DNA of 64,000 bases, from NCBI GenBank assembly GCA_951640195.1, contig OX621165.1:868001-932000 (forward strand), given 5' to 3'. The translations under genes and the position numbers were made by a program. Source of the DNA: Porpolomopsis calyptriformis (taxonomy: Eukaryota > Basidiomycota > Agaricomycetes > Agaricales > Hygrophoraceae). The stretch's first letter is position 1. Each line of letters starts with the position of its first letter. Under the pieces are notes generated by a model that did not search any database, was not told the origin of the DNA, and saw only the letters and a list, made by a program, of their open reading frames with translations. Positions 1 through 11,700 of this stretch are shown here, piece after piece.

Positions 1-604
1 AATAGTTCGTGCTTCCGTTCCTCCTAGCTGTAGGGCTATACTGACTAGGTGGACTGTAACGCAGCGAGCTTGGTTACCTGTTGTGCCTCAAGGCTAAAAT
101 CGGTCCGGGTGGTGAATTCGAGCCCGACTGGTCAGTTGGACACTTTCCTATGTCTAATTCCGTTCTAAAGTTTGTTATGTACATCAGGCGACCCCCTGGT
201 GCTCCGGGTGGCCCACCTGCTGACGCCCCACCTCCAGAACCCCCTATGCCACCCGAGGAACCACCACCGGCCAAGCCAGGTTGGCGTACGGTACATCAAC
301 GTCCGCCTCGCAGACAAAAGCTTAAGAAGGAGCCACCCCAACCAGCCCCTCCTGGTCCTGGCCCAGCACCTGGACCTGGACCTGGACCCGACCCAAGACG
401 ACAGGTGTCTTCATGGGCGACTTGGCAACGTGAGTCTTTCACGCAGAATTGTTTAACATCCGAATCTGATATCTTGCGCACTACTCAGCCGACCCTGCGC
501 TTGCTCTGACCCCCCCGTCTATTGAACCCACGCTGCTCGTTCCGGACAGAGGGAGTCCTGGGCTGTTTGGTCCAAGGTCGCCGCGTGATTCACATGGTCG
601 ATGA
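1..604 (+). CDS. 3' end of an unidentified proline-rich protein gene (partial)
   Basis: Three exons join in one frame: about 65-130 (after an acceptor CAG at 62-64), 188-429 and 489-604. The introns are 131-187 (GTCAGT to CATCAG) and 430-488 (GTGAGT to ACTCAG), and TGA is at 602-604. The frame has stops at 42 and 57, so the visible exon cannot extend left without another intron. The 5' part of the gene therefore lies outside the window. The readable tail is low-complexity: PPGAPGGPPADAPPPEPP, a basic patch (RRQKLKK), then Pro-Gly-Ala repeats. Such a tail is typical of a disordered C-terminus and does not identify a family. The exon model rests on splice consensus and frame continuity only. 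Confidence 0.45.
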
Positions 605-1045
605 ACGGAAACATCTTCGATATTATTTATGCACATGTATGCTTCATTTTCTGACTATGTTAGTGAAAACGGTAGATATATGCCTATTGGCCGGAAGGCA
701 GCATTTGTCCTATGAGGATTCTTTACGTTGTAAACCATAATATACTCGCACCGGCGACAACAAATGCTTTTTGATGGAATAAGTTCATTCATGCTGCAGG
801 AAAAGTGTGAAGCGTGACGATCTGTGATCAAGGACTAGTTAATCAGACTACACTTGCCATTATTATCGCAGTTGCATAGCTGCAGTTCTGATCCTTGCAC
901 TCGCTCGAATAACATTCCTCAGTTAGTTTGAAACGAGTACTATAATCCAACGATTGCGTCGTGACCGCAGACATACCACGGTAAGTCAAGACCTCTGGTG
1001 CACCGGCCTTGAGGAACACGTCGTGGACCGCTTGACCGAAAGCGT
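605..1045. other. Intergenic region between the proline-rich gene and TRM44
   Basis: About 440 bases hold the 3' flank of the upstream gene and the TRM44 promoter. A minus-strand open frame overlaps the right part (843-1193) but runs antisense to TRM44 exon 1 and has no recognisable content. No RNA gene, repeat or clear promoter motif was seen. Confidence 0.4.
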
Positions 1046-2862
1046 ATGCAGTCAACATGTCGTCCAACTTTCGAACCATCACCTTGCTACGGGCAAGAGT
1101 CCATTTGTGAACCCCTTCTCGTCGATGGCAAATCTGCATGGCTACCACTGATCTCTTGCCCCGCCAACTTCCCTCCAGAAGTGGTATGTACATCTCTCGC
1201 TGAGTCGATCAAGTTCACCCAACCATCTCCAGTTCGAGATAGCCATCTCCCAGCTCATCCATCACCCAGAGTACAACTCAACTCTCATCCTACGATCAGA
1301 AACGCTTTCCGAATCCGAATCCCACTTTCCACACATTGTACCGAAATTCGTTGGATTATGGCCCATCCTGGTGATCCATCGCAAGTTGTTACCTCGAAGG
1401 CCCAGTCGCGACGCTAGCTTGGAACAATTTTGTACACTCTATTCCACTAGATCTTCCAGTACCGACCACACCACTACTACCAGCATCCCCTCCACACTTG
1501 TCCTTACTCCAGTCCTACCCAACGACTCGTCCCCACTTCCTTATTACCATCCGCCTGTCTCGCACCTTGGCGTCCGCTACGTACAGCCATCTGAGCAGCC
1601 ACCGATCCTGCGAATCGATCTCGTTCCCCTCCCAAACACACCCATTGGGCTAACCTCGAGATTGTACCGGACATGTCTTGCTTTACTAGATGCTTTGCAC
1701 AGATATGGCTGGGGCGCGATGAGAAACTACACGAAACGGGTTTTGCATGATCATCTTGTCTCCCGCGAGAGTTATCAAGACCTCTGTCTCGCCATGCGTG
1801 AACGTCATGGCCATCTTGTGGATCGATGGCCGAAAGTCACGGACCCATTGAAATATGTTTTTGAGGTCGGCCTTTTTTTTTCTACCATCGCATAATTCAA
1901 TCTCATGTATCATTCTCTTTCAGGATATCAGGATAGCTACGTTTTTGATGTTATTATGGAAAGATTCTTTTTCCTCCCCGACGGAAGACACTAGTGCCGC
2001 ACCAGATCAACCTTGGCTTGTGTGGGGTCGTCCTCCTGGGGGTTTCCTCGACCTAGGGTACAGTTTCACTCCTTTTTTATGTTATACTGTCCTCCAACGA
2101 TTCTGGCAGATGCGGTAACGGATTACTGACTCATATCCTAACAGCGGAAGGCTACGATGGAGTAGGGATCGACCTTTGCGCTCGGGCGTCCTGGGGCCAT
2201 TACCCACTCTCTACTCGGACTCAACTCCACCTTCACGCTCTTGACCCGACCATCTGGCCACCTCCCGATCGGCAGCCCGAACGCAATCAGCATCTCAAAC
2301 CGGGAGTGTTCATCATTGGCAATCACCCCGACGAGCTCACACCCTGGGTCCCCGTGCTGTCTACTGTCTACTCGGCATCGGGGTACCTTTCTATCCCTTG
2401 TTGTACATGGGCGTTTGATAGACGCTATGATCGGGCCAGCACGCAGGCATTTCCGGTACCCTCTGGGACTACTATAGATGAATTCGCGGACTCGCTAAAC
2501 CTTGGGGGAGGAGGTAATGGCGGTAAGAAGCCAAGCTCTTCTTATTCTATGTATCGCGTGTGGCTGGCATCGCTCAGCCTTCACTGCGGATGGGAAGTTG
2601 AATGTGAAATGTTAAGAATTGCTAGTACGCGTAATTGGGCCATCGTAGGTGAGGGTTGAATAGGTGAATTTTTCGGCCGCTAAGCGCTCGTTTATTAGGA
2701 AGGAAAAGGAGAGGGAAGACTGTACGAGAAGATGAAGAATTTAGGCGGAACGCGGAGGTTATTATAGAGGGTGTTAGAGAAAGAGGTCTTTTCAAGACGA
2801 GGAAGACCGATGTCGCCCCATCCAAGAGGGCATCCGAACTTATTTCCGATACTCTAACCTAG
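1046..2862 (+). CDS. TRM44: tRNA (uracil-2'-O-)-methyltransferase Trm44
   Basis: SAM-dependent enzyme that 2'-O-methylates U44 of tRNA-Ser in the cytoplasm (known family role; METTL19 in animals). The five-exon model is 1046-1183, 1233-1865, 1924-2057, 2110-2648 and 2699-2862, with introns of 49-58 nt, keeping one frame for 535 residues. Family signatures in order are: FEIAISQLI then HPEYNSTLILRSE (around residues 47-71), KYVFEDIRIATFLMLLW before the catalytic part, the SAM-binding motif FLDLGCGNGLL, GYDGVGIDLCARASW, HPDELTPWVP, IPCCTWAFD and STRNWAIVGRK near the end. The SAM motif is split by intron 3, and the last 54 codons come after an intron that would otherwise read straight into a TGA at 2657-2659. 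The ATG at 1046 is the first in frame. Confidence 0.9.
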
Positions 2863-3065
2863 GAGACGATTTCGGTTGGTACTGTCATTCGAGGAACAGA
2901 GGAAAATTTAAAAGCAAGCTGCATTTATTTAACATCGCAACCGCATAAAATTCAGCACTACGAAAGGAGTATTGCCATACTGGTCACAAATGTCAGTGTT
3001 CAACGTTGGGCGCGAGGGGGGGGGGGAACAAAGAATCATATGAGAAAGAAATTTTTTTACTAAAA

Positions 3066-3705
3066 CTAGTCGCTTTTTGATTGATAAACTGTGTGATGGG
3101 AATTGACTTTGGGAGGCAGCGGTTTCTCAGCGTAACGCGACTCGTCTGACTCTTCGTTGTGAGCGGCGGCCTTGCGTTGCAGGAAATGACGCTTGGTCTC
3201 GTCGGCCCAGTATGTGACCCCTTGGCGACCGCCGGTTCGGACGTGCAGCAGGAATCTGGTGAAAAGGTAGATAAAGACGGTGACCCCTGTTAAGGGAATG
3301 GCAAAGAGAAAAGTTGCTGTGAGGACGGTTGCAAAGACGGAGACTGGCGAAGGATTGAGGATGAGTGGTAATTTCGTGAGAGCTAAGGGAGGACATACAC
3401 AAGCCGAGTTCGACGACGATAATCGCACCCAGTGCGCATGAGAGGGCCACGGCCATGAAGAAGGTGATAATGAAGAGTGAAAAGCCGCTGTTTTGTGGGA
3501 TTTGAATAGATCGGAATATTTAAGATCTGACAATCACTCACATGAAAGATACTACGGGGAAGAAGCTAAGGACTGCAAAAGTTGCAACAAACGTCTGCAA
3601 AGTAGAGTGTCGGCAATGATATCGTGGGCGGAACTGAAGCACTTACGGACGAAATAGGGTATCCATCGAAAGAAGAGAGGCAGTAGCTGACCGCAGGGGT
3701 TCCAT
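3066..3705 (-). CDS. Small multi-pass membrane protein, promethin/LDAF1-like
   Basis: Three exons fit one frame on the minus strand: 3594-3542, 3487-3399 and 3343-3066, all with GT/AG borders. They encode about 139 residues with a dense run of hydrophobic segments: TFVATFAVLSFFPVVSF, then FSLFIITFFMAVALSCALGA, VVELGLFSVFATVLTATFLF and a fourth up to VFIYLFTRFL. A soluble basic/acidic tail of about 70 residues ends in YQSKSD. The close-packed hairpins with an FPVVSF motif resemble promethin/LDAF1 lipid-droplet assembly factors. That assignment comes from pattern memory and is tentative. The first exon is unresolved: the obvious ATG at 3705 with donor GTAAGT at 3646 is one base out of frame with the next exon, so either another start or a sequence error is involved. 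Confidence 0.5.
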
Positions 3706-3975
3706 ACGATTTTTCAAAGCTGCTCGTTTAATAACGTAATTCCACGTCAGCACGGAAATGGTCAAACAATCACTTGCCGATCAGAGTATTCTCGGACTGC
3801 AGCTACACTTTTGTCAAAGTAGGACGCGAGGTCGGATTGAGGAACGCCCTCGTTATACGAGTTTTCTCCAGTCGGTTTCATGGTTGAGTGGTGAGTTGTG
3901 TGTTGAGGGCGGCCTTTGCAGCGCCATCAGCTTGTGTCAGATCAAAGCACGTGACGTAACATCTCAGACTGTGCA
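3706..3975. promoter_or_regulatory. Divergent promoter between the LDAF1-like gene and RPC34
   Basis: A 270-base divergent spacer. It contains CACGTGACGT at 3948-3957, an E-box (CACGTG) fused to a CRE half site (TGACGT), only 20-30 bases upstream of the RPC34 ATG. CACGTG is a classic bHLH site in fungi. Use by either gene is inference. Confidence 0.35.
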
Positions 3976-5791
3976 ATGGCCACTCGAAAGCTCAATGCAC
4001 TGGAGTTCAAGGTGCACCAGGCGGCTCTTGCCAATCCAGAAAGGGTAACCAAGAAAGAGCACAATGCAACGTTGACGATCGGCATGCTGACATGACCGTT
4101 TAGATTTTGACTCAGAAAGAACTTGTCGCCCTTGCGCCTGATGTTGCTGCGCGAACCGAAGCACTCAATTTCTTGCTAGGAACGGTCAGTATATCACCAT
4201 GTTTTTTTTGTTCTTGACAATTTCAATCTCAGATGCTTTGTTGTTGCACAAAGGGGATGCTCAAGGCACTCACACGCGCCAATGGCCTCGTGTCAGCCTA
4301 TCGCGCGGTGATGAAGAAGGAAATGGATGTGTACGATTGTCCACCTCTTGATTATTGCGAGTTCATGTGTTTATTCGATGCAGAAAAAAGGACATGAGCG
4401 GGGAAGAATCCATGGTACTAAGCCACATACAAGCCGCGGCGAATAAAGGTGTGTGTCTTCGTTACAAATATCAAGCTGGAAAAATAATTCCACTCGGAAG
4501 GCATCTGGACAAAACATCTCAAGGCCAAAACCGAGTTACACCAAACTGTAATCGATCGCTGCCTAAAGTCACTCCTCCAAAAACAACTCATCAAGGTCGT
4601 CAAGTCTGTCGAGGTGAGGTGAACGGTTTGTCCCAACCGCGTTGATTCTCATCGCGTAGCATCGCACACGGAAAATGTATATGCTCTCTTACCTCGAACC
4701 GTCCGTCGAGCTTACGGGTGGGCCATGGTACACCGACAACGAACTCGACACTGAATTTATCAAGAAGCTTTACGATACAATTTTGCATTACATCAGAGAG
4801 CACGTTCGTCACCGTCATGATCCGCATCCACTAAGTCCTTATCCTTGGCATAGAGTTTTCCCAAACAGAAACAACCAGACGGTCGCTCCGCACCCCTTTA
4901 CCCTATCTCCGCTGCCCCACCCTACCTTACCGCCCAACAAATCCAGGGCCTCGTGAGCAAGAGCAAAATAACTGATACCCGGCTGAGCGTTGAACATGTA
5001 GAGATGCTTCTCAACATTCTCATATTAGATGGGGAGATTGAGAAAGTATTTGTCTCTTTGCCATATTGATTTTTTTTGTTTGAAAAAATAACCATGTTAT
5101 TATTCAGATCCCGGCGTACGGACCCGCACTATGGGAATCTAATTTGATTGCAGACGAGGATGACGAGGGGGAAGACCACCCAAAAAGGAAGCGAAAACGT
5201 ACGGCAGACGTGGAAAAGGATCAGCGGAAACCCAAACTGCGGAAGCGCGCTAAGGGCGCGGACGTTGATTCCGATTCGGCCGACGAGAAAAGCCGCAGGA
5301 AAGGGTCCAAAAAGCGCAGAAAAGACGATGTCACCGATACGAGCGATGGCGATAGTCGTGACCGGAAACATACGAAAAAGGCGCGAAAGATGGACGACAG
5401 TGATGGGGAGCGGCGAAGGGGCAAGAGAAAAAAGAGAACGAAGAGCCATCATTCGTCGGCCGAAAGTGCTGCTTCTCTTTCGTCGTCGTCGTCTGGATCA
5501 GACTCTGAAGAGGATAACACGAGCAGCCGCCGTTCCAAACGATCTTCACGGAAACGATCGCTTTCTCCGGTCCAACAGGCCGGTCTTTCCTCAGGCACCG
5601 AAGACGTGTTTGGTGGCACCCATGTGTATCGTGCCATTCGGCAGGAACGCGTCGCGCTGGGCTGGTCGCAGGCACCGTGCGGGACGTGCCCGGTGTTTGA
5701 CTTTTGTAAGGAGAAAGGGCCGGTGAATCCGAAGGAGTGTCGATATCTTGAAGAGTGGTTGGGAAATGGTGTTGTGGCGCTTGATTATTGA
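3976..5791 (+). CDS. RPC34: DNA-directed RNA polymerase III subunit Rpc34 (RPC6, POLR3F family)
   Basis: Winged-helix initiation subunit of Pol III that links the enzyme to TFIIIB and helps melt DNA (known role). Eight exons keep one frame for 481 residues: 3976-4044, 4104-4184, 4233-4330, 4384-4448, 4501-4613, 4660-4803, 4854-5045 and 5108-5791. Family blocks seen are HIQAAANKGIWTKHLKAK, LIKVVKSVEHRTRKMYML, LTGGPWYTDNELDTEFI, LYPISAAPPY and SVEHVEMLLNILILDGEIEK. The C-terminus keeps CGTCPVFDFC plus a later Cys (PKEC), four cysteines matching the known iron-sulfur ligands of human RPC39. Between the last winged helix and this site lies a long Lys/Arg/Asp/Ser-rich insertion (about residues 275-400), probably disordered. 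An apparent frame change near 4805-4853 is explained by a 50-nt intron. Confidence 0.92.
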
Positions 5792-6247
5792 CAATTAGGG
5801 CCCTTGTTTTATGGATAGGCAAGTTGTTCATCACGGAAGGACGAAACAGTTTACGAAAGTGTGATCGACTAGACCTGAATATCAGACCTTCTTGGAGGTT
5901 CGGGGTGACTGCTCTAATGTCATATATATCTGGCCCATCCATATACTCACAGCCCGAGCGGAGGCCTTGCGTGGGGTGAAGACAATGAAAGGAGCCATGA
6001 AGACTTCACATCAAAACGTTCTGATGTCGTCCGCCATTGTCGAACAAGAACGGAAAATGTGAACAGGCACAAACGGCATGGATTGTCCCTGAAAGTAGAT
6101 GAATGGAACTGATCTAACCAGACAGCTGAGGGTTCTTTCTGGCTTCAGCAGTCCTTCTCCGCTAGCGGTGTAGTTGTAGAAACGGAATTCAGCTCGTCCT
6201 ACTTTACGCATCAAAAGCTGTCGCAGAGAATGATAACATATAGACCC
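5792..6247. other. Convergent intergenic region, RPC34 and BPL1 3' ends
   Basis: About 455 bases between two converging stops. Short open frames exist on both strands (for example minus 6011-6214) but show no motif and no convincing start or splice context. Most likely the two 3' UTRs. No repeat or RNA gene seen. Confidence 0.4.
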
Positions 6248-7538
6248 TCACGTCTTGGTCTTTATTAATCCAGCCATGAGATCGAAACTGTTCCCGTCCG
6301 GTTGAAGATCAATGAAGTCTTCGTTTCCAACTGACCACCCCATTCTCTCCGGGACCGTTCTCAGAAGCCCATGGTCACTCGTGATCCCGACGATGCGCAC
6401 GGATAGAGGGGGGACTGTCGTGGTGAGGGTAATCAACTGGTCGCTAAAACCGGCGTGCTCAGATCACAGACGAGAAAAAGGAAATGAGCTCACGAATGAA
6501 GCCATCTCTCTAGGTAAAGATCCATGAAAGGGTCGAAGGAACCGTGGTGATCCAGGAAGGTTGACCACATCACTTCAAATTTGGCCATGATGGTTGCGAG
6601 GGTGTGTTCCATGGTCATGGAACATTCTTGAGAGGGAAGTAATTGCGAGAGAGAAAAGATCGGGGAAGGAGTGAACAGATCCAATCCGCAACCTAACCAC
6701 AGAAACGGTTGATCACCGACCGTTGGGGGAAGAGGATTCTTACCGATCACGATATCAACCATGTTTCCACGAAAGTTCGTGTTGACAAGCACACCTCCGA
6801 CTTTCTTCCTATCCTGCTCTCCGCTGCCAGAGAGGGCATACAGATCATTGGGCCACTTGAGACGTAGAGCGTTCCCCCATGTTCCGAGGACGGTATCGTC
6901 CCTACAAGCCTCGGTGACTGCGAGAGCGAAAAGATACTGCACAAAGACAAGCTTGGGGGCAGGGACAGAGGACAGGGGCACCCGAATGAGGAGAGAGAAC
7001 TGGAGACATCCGCTGGGCGAGAGCCAGAGATTGGACCCACGGCCACGGCCAGAAAGCTGGTGGGAGGCAAGGGAGAGAAAGGGCGTCTGGAGAGAGGACA
7101 GTAGTCGGGGGTTTCTGACAGATGGGGTGAATGATAATGGGTGGTGAGGACGGGGTGGAGGGCTTACTTGTCCAGCATGGTTTGCGTGCTTGTGACAACT
7201 TCACCATACAGGAGGACTTCACCCATGCCCCATGGGTCCGCATTCTTGGAAAGCCCGGCTTTGGTCTGGGCTTCGGACAAGGCATTGTAGTATGTGCTTA
7301 TATCAAACGATGGAGTGTGCTCTGGAATGGGAAGCTCGCCACCGGTGCAGACGATAATCTGTTTGGATTCATGCGATTGAGCGACTTCAGCGAGCGGGTG
7401 GAACGTAAAACAATCGTTTCTGTCTTCAAACCGCCTCGTCTCGGATGGAGAAGATGCGAAAAGGCTATCGAATATTTTCGACACTGCGAAGGGCTTTGAT
7501 GGAGTGCTTGTAAGGAACTGGGGGAGGGGACGTGGCAT
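6248..7538 (-). CDS. BPL1: Biotin--protein ligase (short form, catalytic and C-terminal domains only)
   Basis: Attaches biotin to acetyl-CoA and pyruvate carboxylases through biotinyl-AMP. Four minus-strand exons keep one frame for 378 residues: 7538-7168, 7114-6744, 6692-6494 and 6443-6248. Key motifs are STQTMLDKN, the nucleotide-binding GRGRGSNLWLSPSG, LKWPNDLY, the biotin-site Lys in KKVGGVLVNT, IGCGLDLFTPSP, and the C-terminal VRIVGITSDHGLL and FIDLQPDGNSFDLM. The intron inside VIGCGL is required, because otherwise a foreign stretch splits the motif. Fungal Bpl1 usually has another 250-300 residues of a GATase-like domain at the N-terminus. Here the frame meets a TAG just upstream of the ATG at 7538, and the DNA beyond belongs to a gene on the other strand, so that half appears absent. 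Confidence 0.85.
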
Positions 7539-7560
7539 GGCTAACTAACGTTTATCTCAG
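7511..7560 (+). other. Predicted 5' UTR intron of the 4-TM gene
   Basis: GTAAGG donor at 7511, branch-like GCTAACTAAC at about 7540-7549 and acceptor CTCAG ending at 7560, four bases before the ATG at 7564. This is one of the best splice signatures in the window. It lies antisense across the start of BPL1, so the two head-to-head transcripts must overlap. Confidence 0.5.
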
Positions 7561-7563
7561 TGC

Positions 7564-8374
7564 ATGGATATGGCATGCCTGCCGGCATCATTCTGTATGT
7601 CAAAAGCTACAACTAACTTGGAAGCGATGCAGCAGGGCGGTATGTGTGCTCACTCTGCTCGGGCTTTGACTGCTCACCATTGCCTCAAGGTCCATCATCT
7701 GGATCTCCTACCGAACAGGAACGCTCCACTCACCTTTCGAACCTTCTCAAAGGGTTCGAGATTCTGGCGCTCGCAGTACGTGACCACCATTTTTTCAACC
7801 TTCTTCGGCGTCTTACATGACGCAGGCAACGTTTATCGCCGCCATCCAGGCGCAGGTGATGAGCACTACTGTTGCGATTCCACAAAACCAGGAAACGATC
7901 GCAAGTAGCGCGATCAATGCACTTTTCCTGGGTGGTCTCATTATCGATCTCATGGCTGCCTGTCTTGCTTTTTTGACTTTCCGGTGGCTGCAACGGCTGT
8001 CGGAGGCTGAGAAGGCATGCTTAGAAGTTGCTTTCGAGGCTCAGGAAATGGCGGTCGCGAGGAGGAGGATTCTCGCCATGGACACGCCCGAAAAGAAAAT
8101 GGGAGGGGAGGTGGCCGAGCGCGATCTGCTCTGCGCGTACTTTGCCTTCTGTCTCTTTGTGCCTATGCCGATGCTCATTGTTGGGTTGATGTGCATGACC
8201 GGCGGCCTCTTGACGTTTGCTTGGACGCAGCACTCGCTTGCGGTCGCTGTGTTCCTCACCACGACGTGTGTCGCCATGGTGCCATTCGTGCTGGGCGTTT
8301 TCGGCATCGGGAGAAGAGAGGACGCGAGGAGGCGTATTATCTACCGGCTGAGCAGGATGAGGGGTGACTGGTGA
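7564..8374 (+). CDS. Unidentified membrane protein, about four TM segments
   Basis: Three exons (7564-7639, 7690-7775, 7826-8374) separated by two 50-nt introns (GTATGT and GTACGT donors) give 236 residues. After a polar N-terminus (SSGSPTEQERSTHLSNLLKG) come hydrophobic segments around FEILALAATFIAAI, ALFLGGLIIDLMAACLAFL, LLCAYFAFCLFVPMPMLIVG and AVAVFLTTTCVAMVPFVLGV. A charged loop (LSEAEKACLEVAFEAQEMAVARR) lies between TM2 and TM3 and a basic tail (RREDARRRIIYRLSRMR) follows. I do not recognise the family. It has the look of lineage-specific basidiomycete membrane proteins. Without the second intron the frame is broken by a TGA at 7818-7820, so the splicing is well supported. Confidence 0.7.
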
Positions 8375-8706
8375 GGACCCCGATCCCGAGTCATGAACGG
8401 TTACGGACCCGCGAGCACTTTACCCGATTTGATCCTCGCTCTCAAGCATATTTCTCGACAATTCGACATTTCTCGACACGAGGTACAAAAATTAAGTCAC
8501 AAACAGCTTAGCTACATTTGAGCCCGCAGCCAAAGCCTATCAAACGGCAATCCGCGGCCAGAGTCAGTTTGGAGCCGTTTATAACGAGGCTGAGTGCCCG
8601 GCGTCTACCCTTCCATCCTTTGCCTCCTACTTTTTCCTTCCTACTTACTCTTCTCACTTCTTGTCTTCAATCTAACACCCATCTATTAAATCTATTCTAA
8701 AACATC
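8375..8706 (+). promoter_or_regulatory. Promoter and pyrimidine-rich leader of the Argonaute gene
   Basis: The last 100 bases before the ATG at 8707 are a CT-rich tract (repeated CTTC/TCTTC) ending CTAAAACATC ATG, typical of a fungal transcription start region and 5' UTR. No coding content is apparent. Confidence 0.4.
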
Positions 8707-11700
8707 ATGAGCTACAGAGGTGCTGACCGTGGCAGAGGCGGAAGGGGCGGTGGCATGCAAGGTGGCCGTGGCGGGTTTGGCCAAAGGGGTGGTCCGCCCG
8801 ATAGAGGCGGTCCCCGGGGGGGCTTTGGTGACCGCGGAGGAAGGGGTGGTGGCAGGGGAAGGAAGGAACCAGGAGGGTCAGTATCCTCCCCTAACCTTCT
8901 GGACCGCTTGGCCAGAACTATTGATCTTCCCGCTTATCCCCTTCCCTCGGCAGGGTCTATGCCGCTAATCAGCCCGCTACTATAGACAGTCGCTTGACGG
9001 ACGGCAGCCAGGAAGCTCTTGTCACCTCTCTCCGCTCTCAACCCGTCCGCGGCGGTTATCTGCCTTCCCGCCCTGATTTCGGCAAATTTGGCACTCCCGT
9101 CAAACTTCGAACCAATTTCTTCCCCGTCAAGGTCCCAAAAGGGCCGCTGTACGAGTACGATGTCGCCATCTCGCCGGCCTCTGGCACAGCCATACGTCGG
9201 GTCAAAAGGAGAATATTTCAGCTTGCAGAACAGACCAGAAGCTGGACTCAGGCCGGTCTAAAGGGCATCGTGGCCCACGACCATTCCTCGAAACTTATTT
9301 CTGCCAAGAAGCTCCAACAGCCTTTGACAATCACCGTTCCCTATCACGAGGAGGACGAGGAACCCCCAAAGGCCAATGGGAAAGAGTACACACTTACTAT
9401 CTCGTATATTCAAGAGCTGGAGACTCAAAGCTTGGTCAAGTATGTTCTAATCGTCTCTCTTGGTGTAATACCTCTCGACCTCAACTCTTTCATTCTCTCA
9501 CAGCCACCTGTCAGGCCAACTCAAGTATAGAGGCTACGATGTCCTTCCTGTCATCGCTGCTCTTAATCTTATTCTCGCCGCTCACCCAAGCAGGGCCAGT
9601 CCCGGAGGTGGTGTCATGGTTGGCCGCAACAAATTTTTCTTCCCGTCCTCCTCGCAATCCGCACCGCTTGGCGGTGGAATCGAAGCTTGGAGAGGTTTCT
9701 ACTCCTCCGTTCGGGTAACATGGAAACAGCTCATGGTTAACGTCAATGCTTGTACCACTGCGTTTTATGTCGAACAAAATCTCGCGGCGGCCATGATCGA
9801 ATACGAGAGGTCCTCCTACGGAGCGCGTTATGCCGCCTTCGTCAAAGGCGTTAGGATCAAAACCACACATTTGGGATATACAAAAACCGTCAGGTCCGTC
9901 GCCAAGCAAACTCCTCGGGAGTATAAATTCGATTGTGCCGAATTTGGTGGTCAGATTTCCGTCCAAGACTACTTCTGGCGAAGTCAGTAAAGCTCTACGT
10001 CTCATTCTCGTCACAATCCATTCATTTACCCTCCTGCCAGAGTATCAAAAAAAGCTCAATTATCCCGATCTCCCCCTTGTTGATGTAGGGGGCCAAAAGA
10101 AGAACTACCTTCCGCCCGAAGTCTGCAATATCCTCCCGCGCCAACCCTTCCGTGGTAAACTTACCGAAGAACAGACGTCGAATATGATCCTTCAGGCCTG
10201 CAACCCCCCGAACGTGAATGCTGCCGCCATTGCCGATGCTGGGCTCAGCGAACTCGGCTTCCGACATTCAGCAGGCCCGTTGAAAGAATTTGGCATCAGC
10301 ATCGGCACAGACATGGCTGTCGTTCCTGGCAGATTACTTCAACCCCCCAGCGTCATGTACCGCCAAGAATCAGCCCGCATCGATGAGCGTGCTAGCTGGA
10401 ACCTGAAGGGCGTCAAGTTTGGAATCGGCGGGAGACTGGACAATTGGGGTGTTCTCGTTATCAAGGACAACAACCCCAGGGATGAGTTTCGAGACATCAG
10501 AGATCCTGATTTGAGAAGGGTCGTCAAAGGCTTTATCGATATGTGCAAAGCATGCGGGATGATTATTTCGCCACAGGAACCACAATACTTCCAAGCGGAC
10601 CTTCCCCGCAAGGACCTCAACGATCCAACAAGGCTGGCCGCAGTTAAAGTAATTGATGATGCCGTGAAGCAGAAGGCGACCAAGAAGCCAGGGTACTTGT
10701 TCGTGATACTCTCCAACGGTGACAAGCACGTATATTCTGGTATCAAGCGCCTCTATGACGTTACTCATGGCATTACCACGGTCTGCGTGCATGCGGCGAA
10801 AGTAAGGAAGGAGCAGCTGCAGTATTATGCGAACGTCGCGTTGAAGTTGAATATGAAGACGGGTGGTATCAATCACGAGTTGGACAAGGTGAGTATGGAG
10901 TGGCTGAGGAAAATGCCCACAATGCTTGTGGGCATGGATGTTACGCACCCGGGACCGGGAAGTATTAAAGGAACGGTCAGTATGCCACTCTTCTTTTCCG
11001 AATTGTCTTGTCAACCCGTGAAATACATACCAGCCCTCCATCGCTGCAGTCGTAGCAAACGTTGACCGTCACTTTGCTCAATACCCCGCTAGCATGAGAA
11101 TCCAGACATCAAAGAAAGAGGTTTGCCCTTGGTGTTTAGGTATTGTGGATGCGGTCTGACACACCCGACAGATGATTACCGATCTCGGAGTTATGATGAA
11201 AGAGAGATTGGACAGTTTCAGTCGACGGAACGATTCGAAGCTGCCCCAACGGGTGATCGTTTATCGAGATGGTGTTTCCGAGGTGGGTGAGCCTCCGGTG
11301 GGAGTCTACCGAGTTTTTTGACATCACCTCATCTTAGGGTCAATTGCCCATCGTCGTCGGGGAAGAACTTCCCGAGATCAGAGCGGCTTTCAAGAAATTC
11401 GACACTGCTACGACTCCGTATAGACCCAAGCTCACCATCGTGGTCTGCGGCAAACGTCACCACACCCGATTTTACCCCACGGACACATCTGGCGCTGATC
11501 GAAATGGAAATCCGCGCCCCGGAACCGTCGTCGATCGCGGTGTGACGGCCGTGTACGATTTTGATTTCTTCTTGCAACGTTAGCCACCACTCTTCATTTT
11601 TTGGTTGAGCCTACATTTACTAATCATTTTGTCGTCGTATTATCCAGCACACGGTGGTCTGAACGGGCAGACACGGCCCACGCATTACTATGTTGTCCAC

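Noticed and set aside
74..481. Glycine-rich minus-strand frames
   Set aside because: Complement of the Pro/Gly-coding exon on the plus strand; composition explains the openness.
843..1193. 116-codon minus-strand frame
   Set aside because: Runs antisense over TRM44 exon 1, which is supported by family blocks across its splice sites.
4804..4853. Apparent frameshift in RPC34
   Set aside because: A 50-nt GT-AG intron restores the family sequence SFPKQKQPDGR before LYPIS.
5148..5942. Long basic plus-strand and other minus-strand frames over RPC34 exon 8
   Set aside because: Shadows of the Lys/Arg/Asp-rich coding insertion.
10370..11041. 223-codon minus-strand frame
   Set aside because: Lies opposite Argonaute MID/PIWI; the sense strand has clear catalytic motifs.
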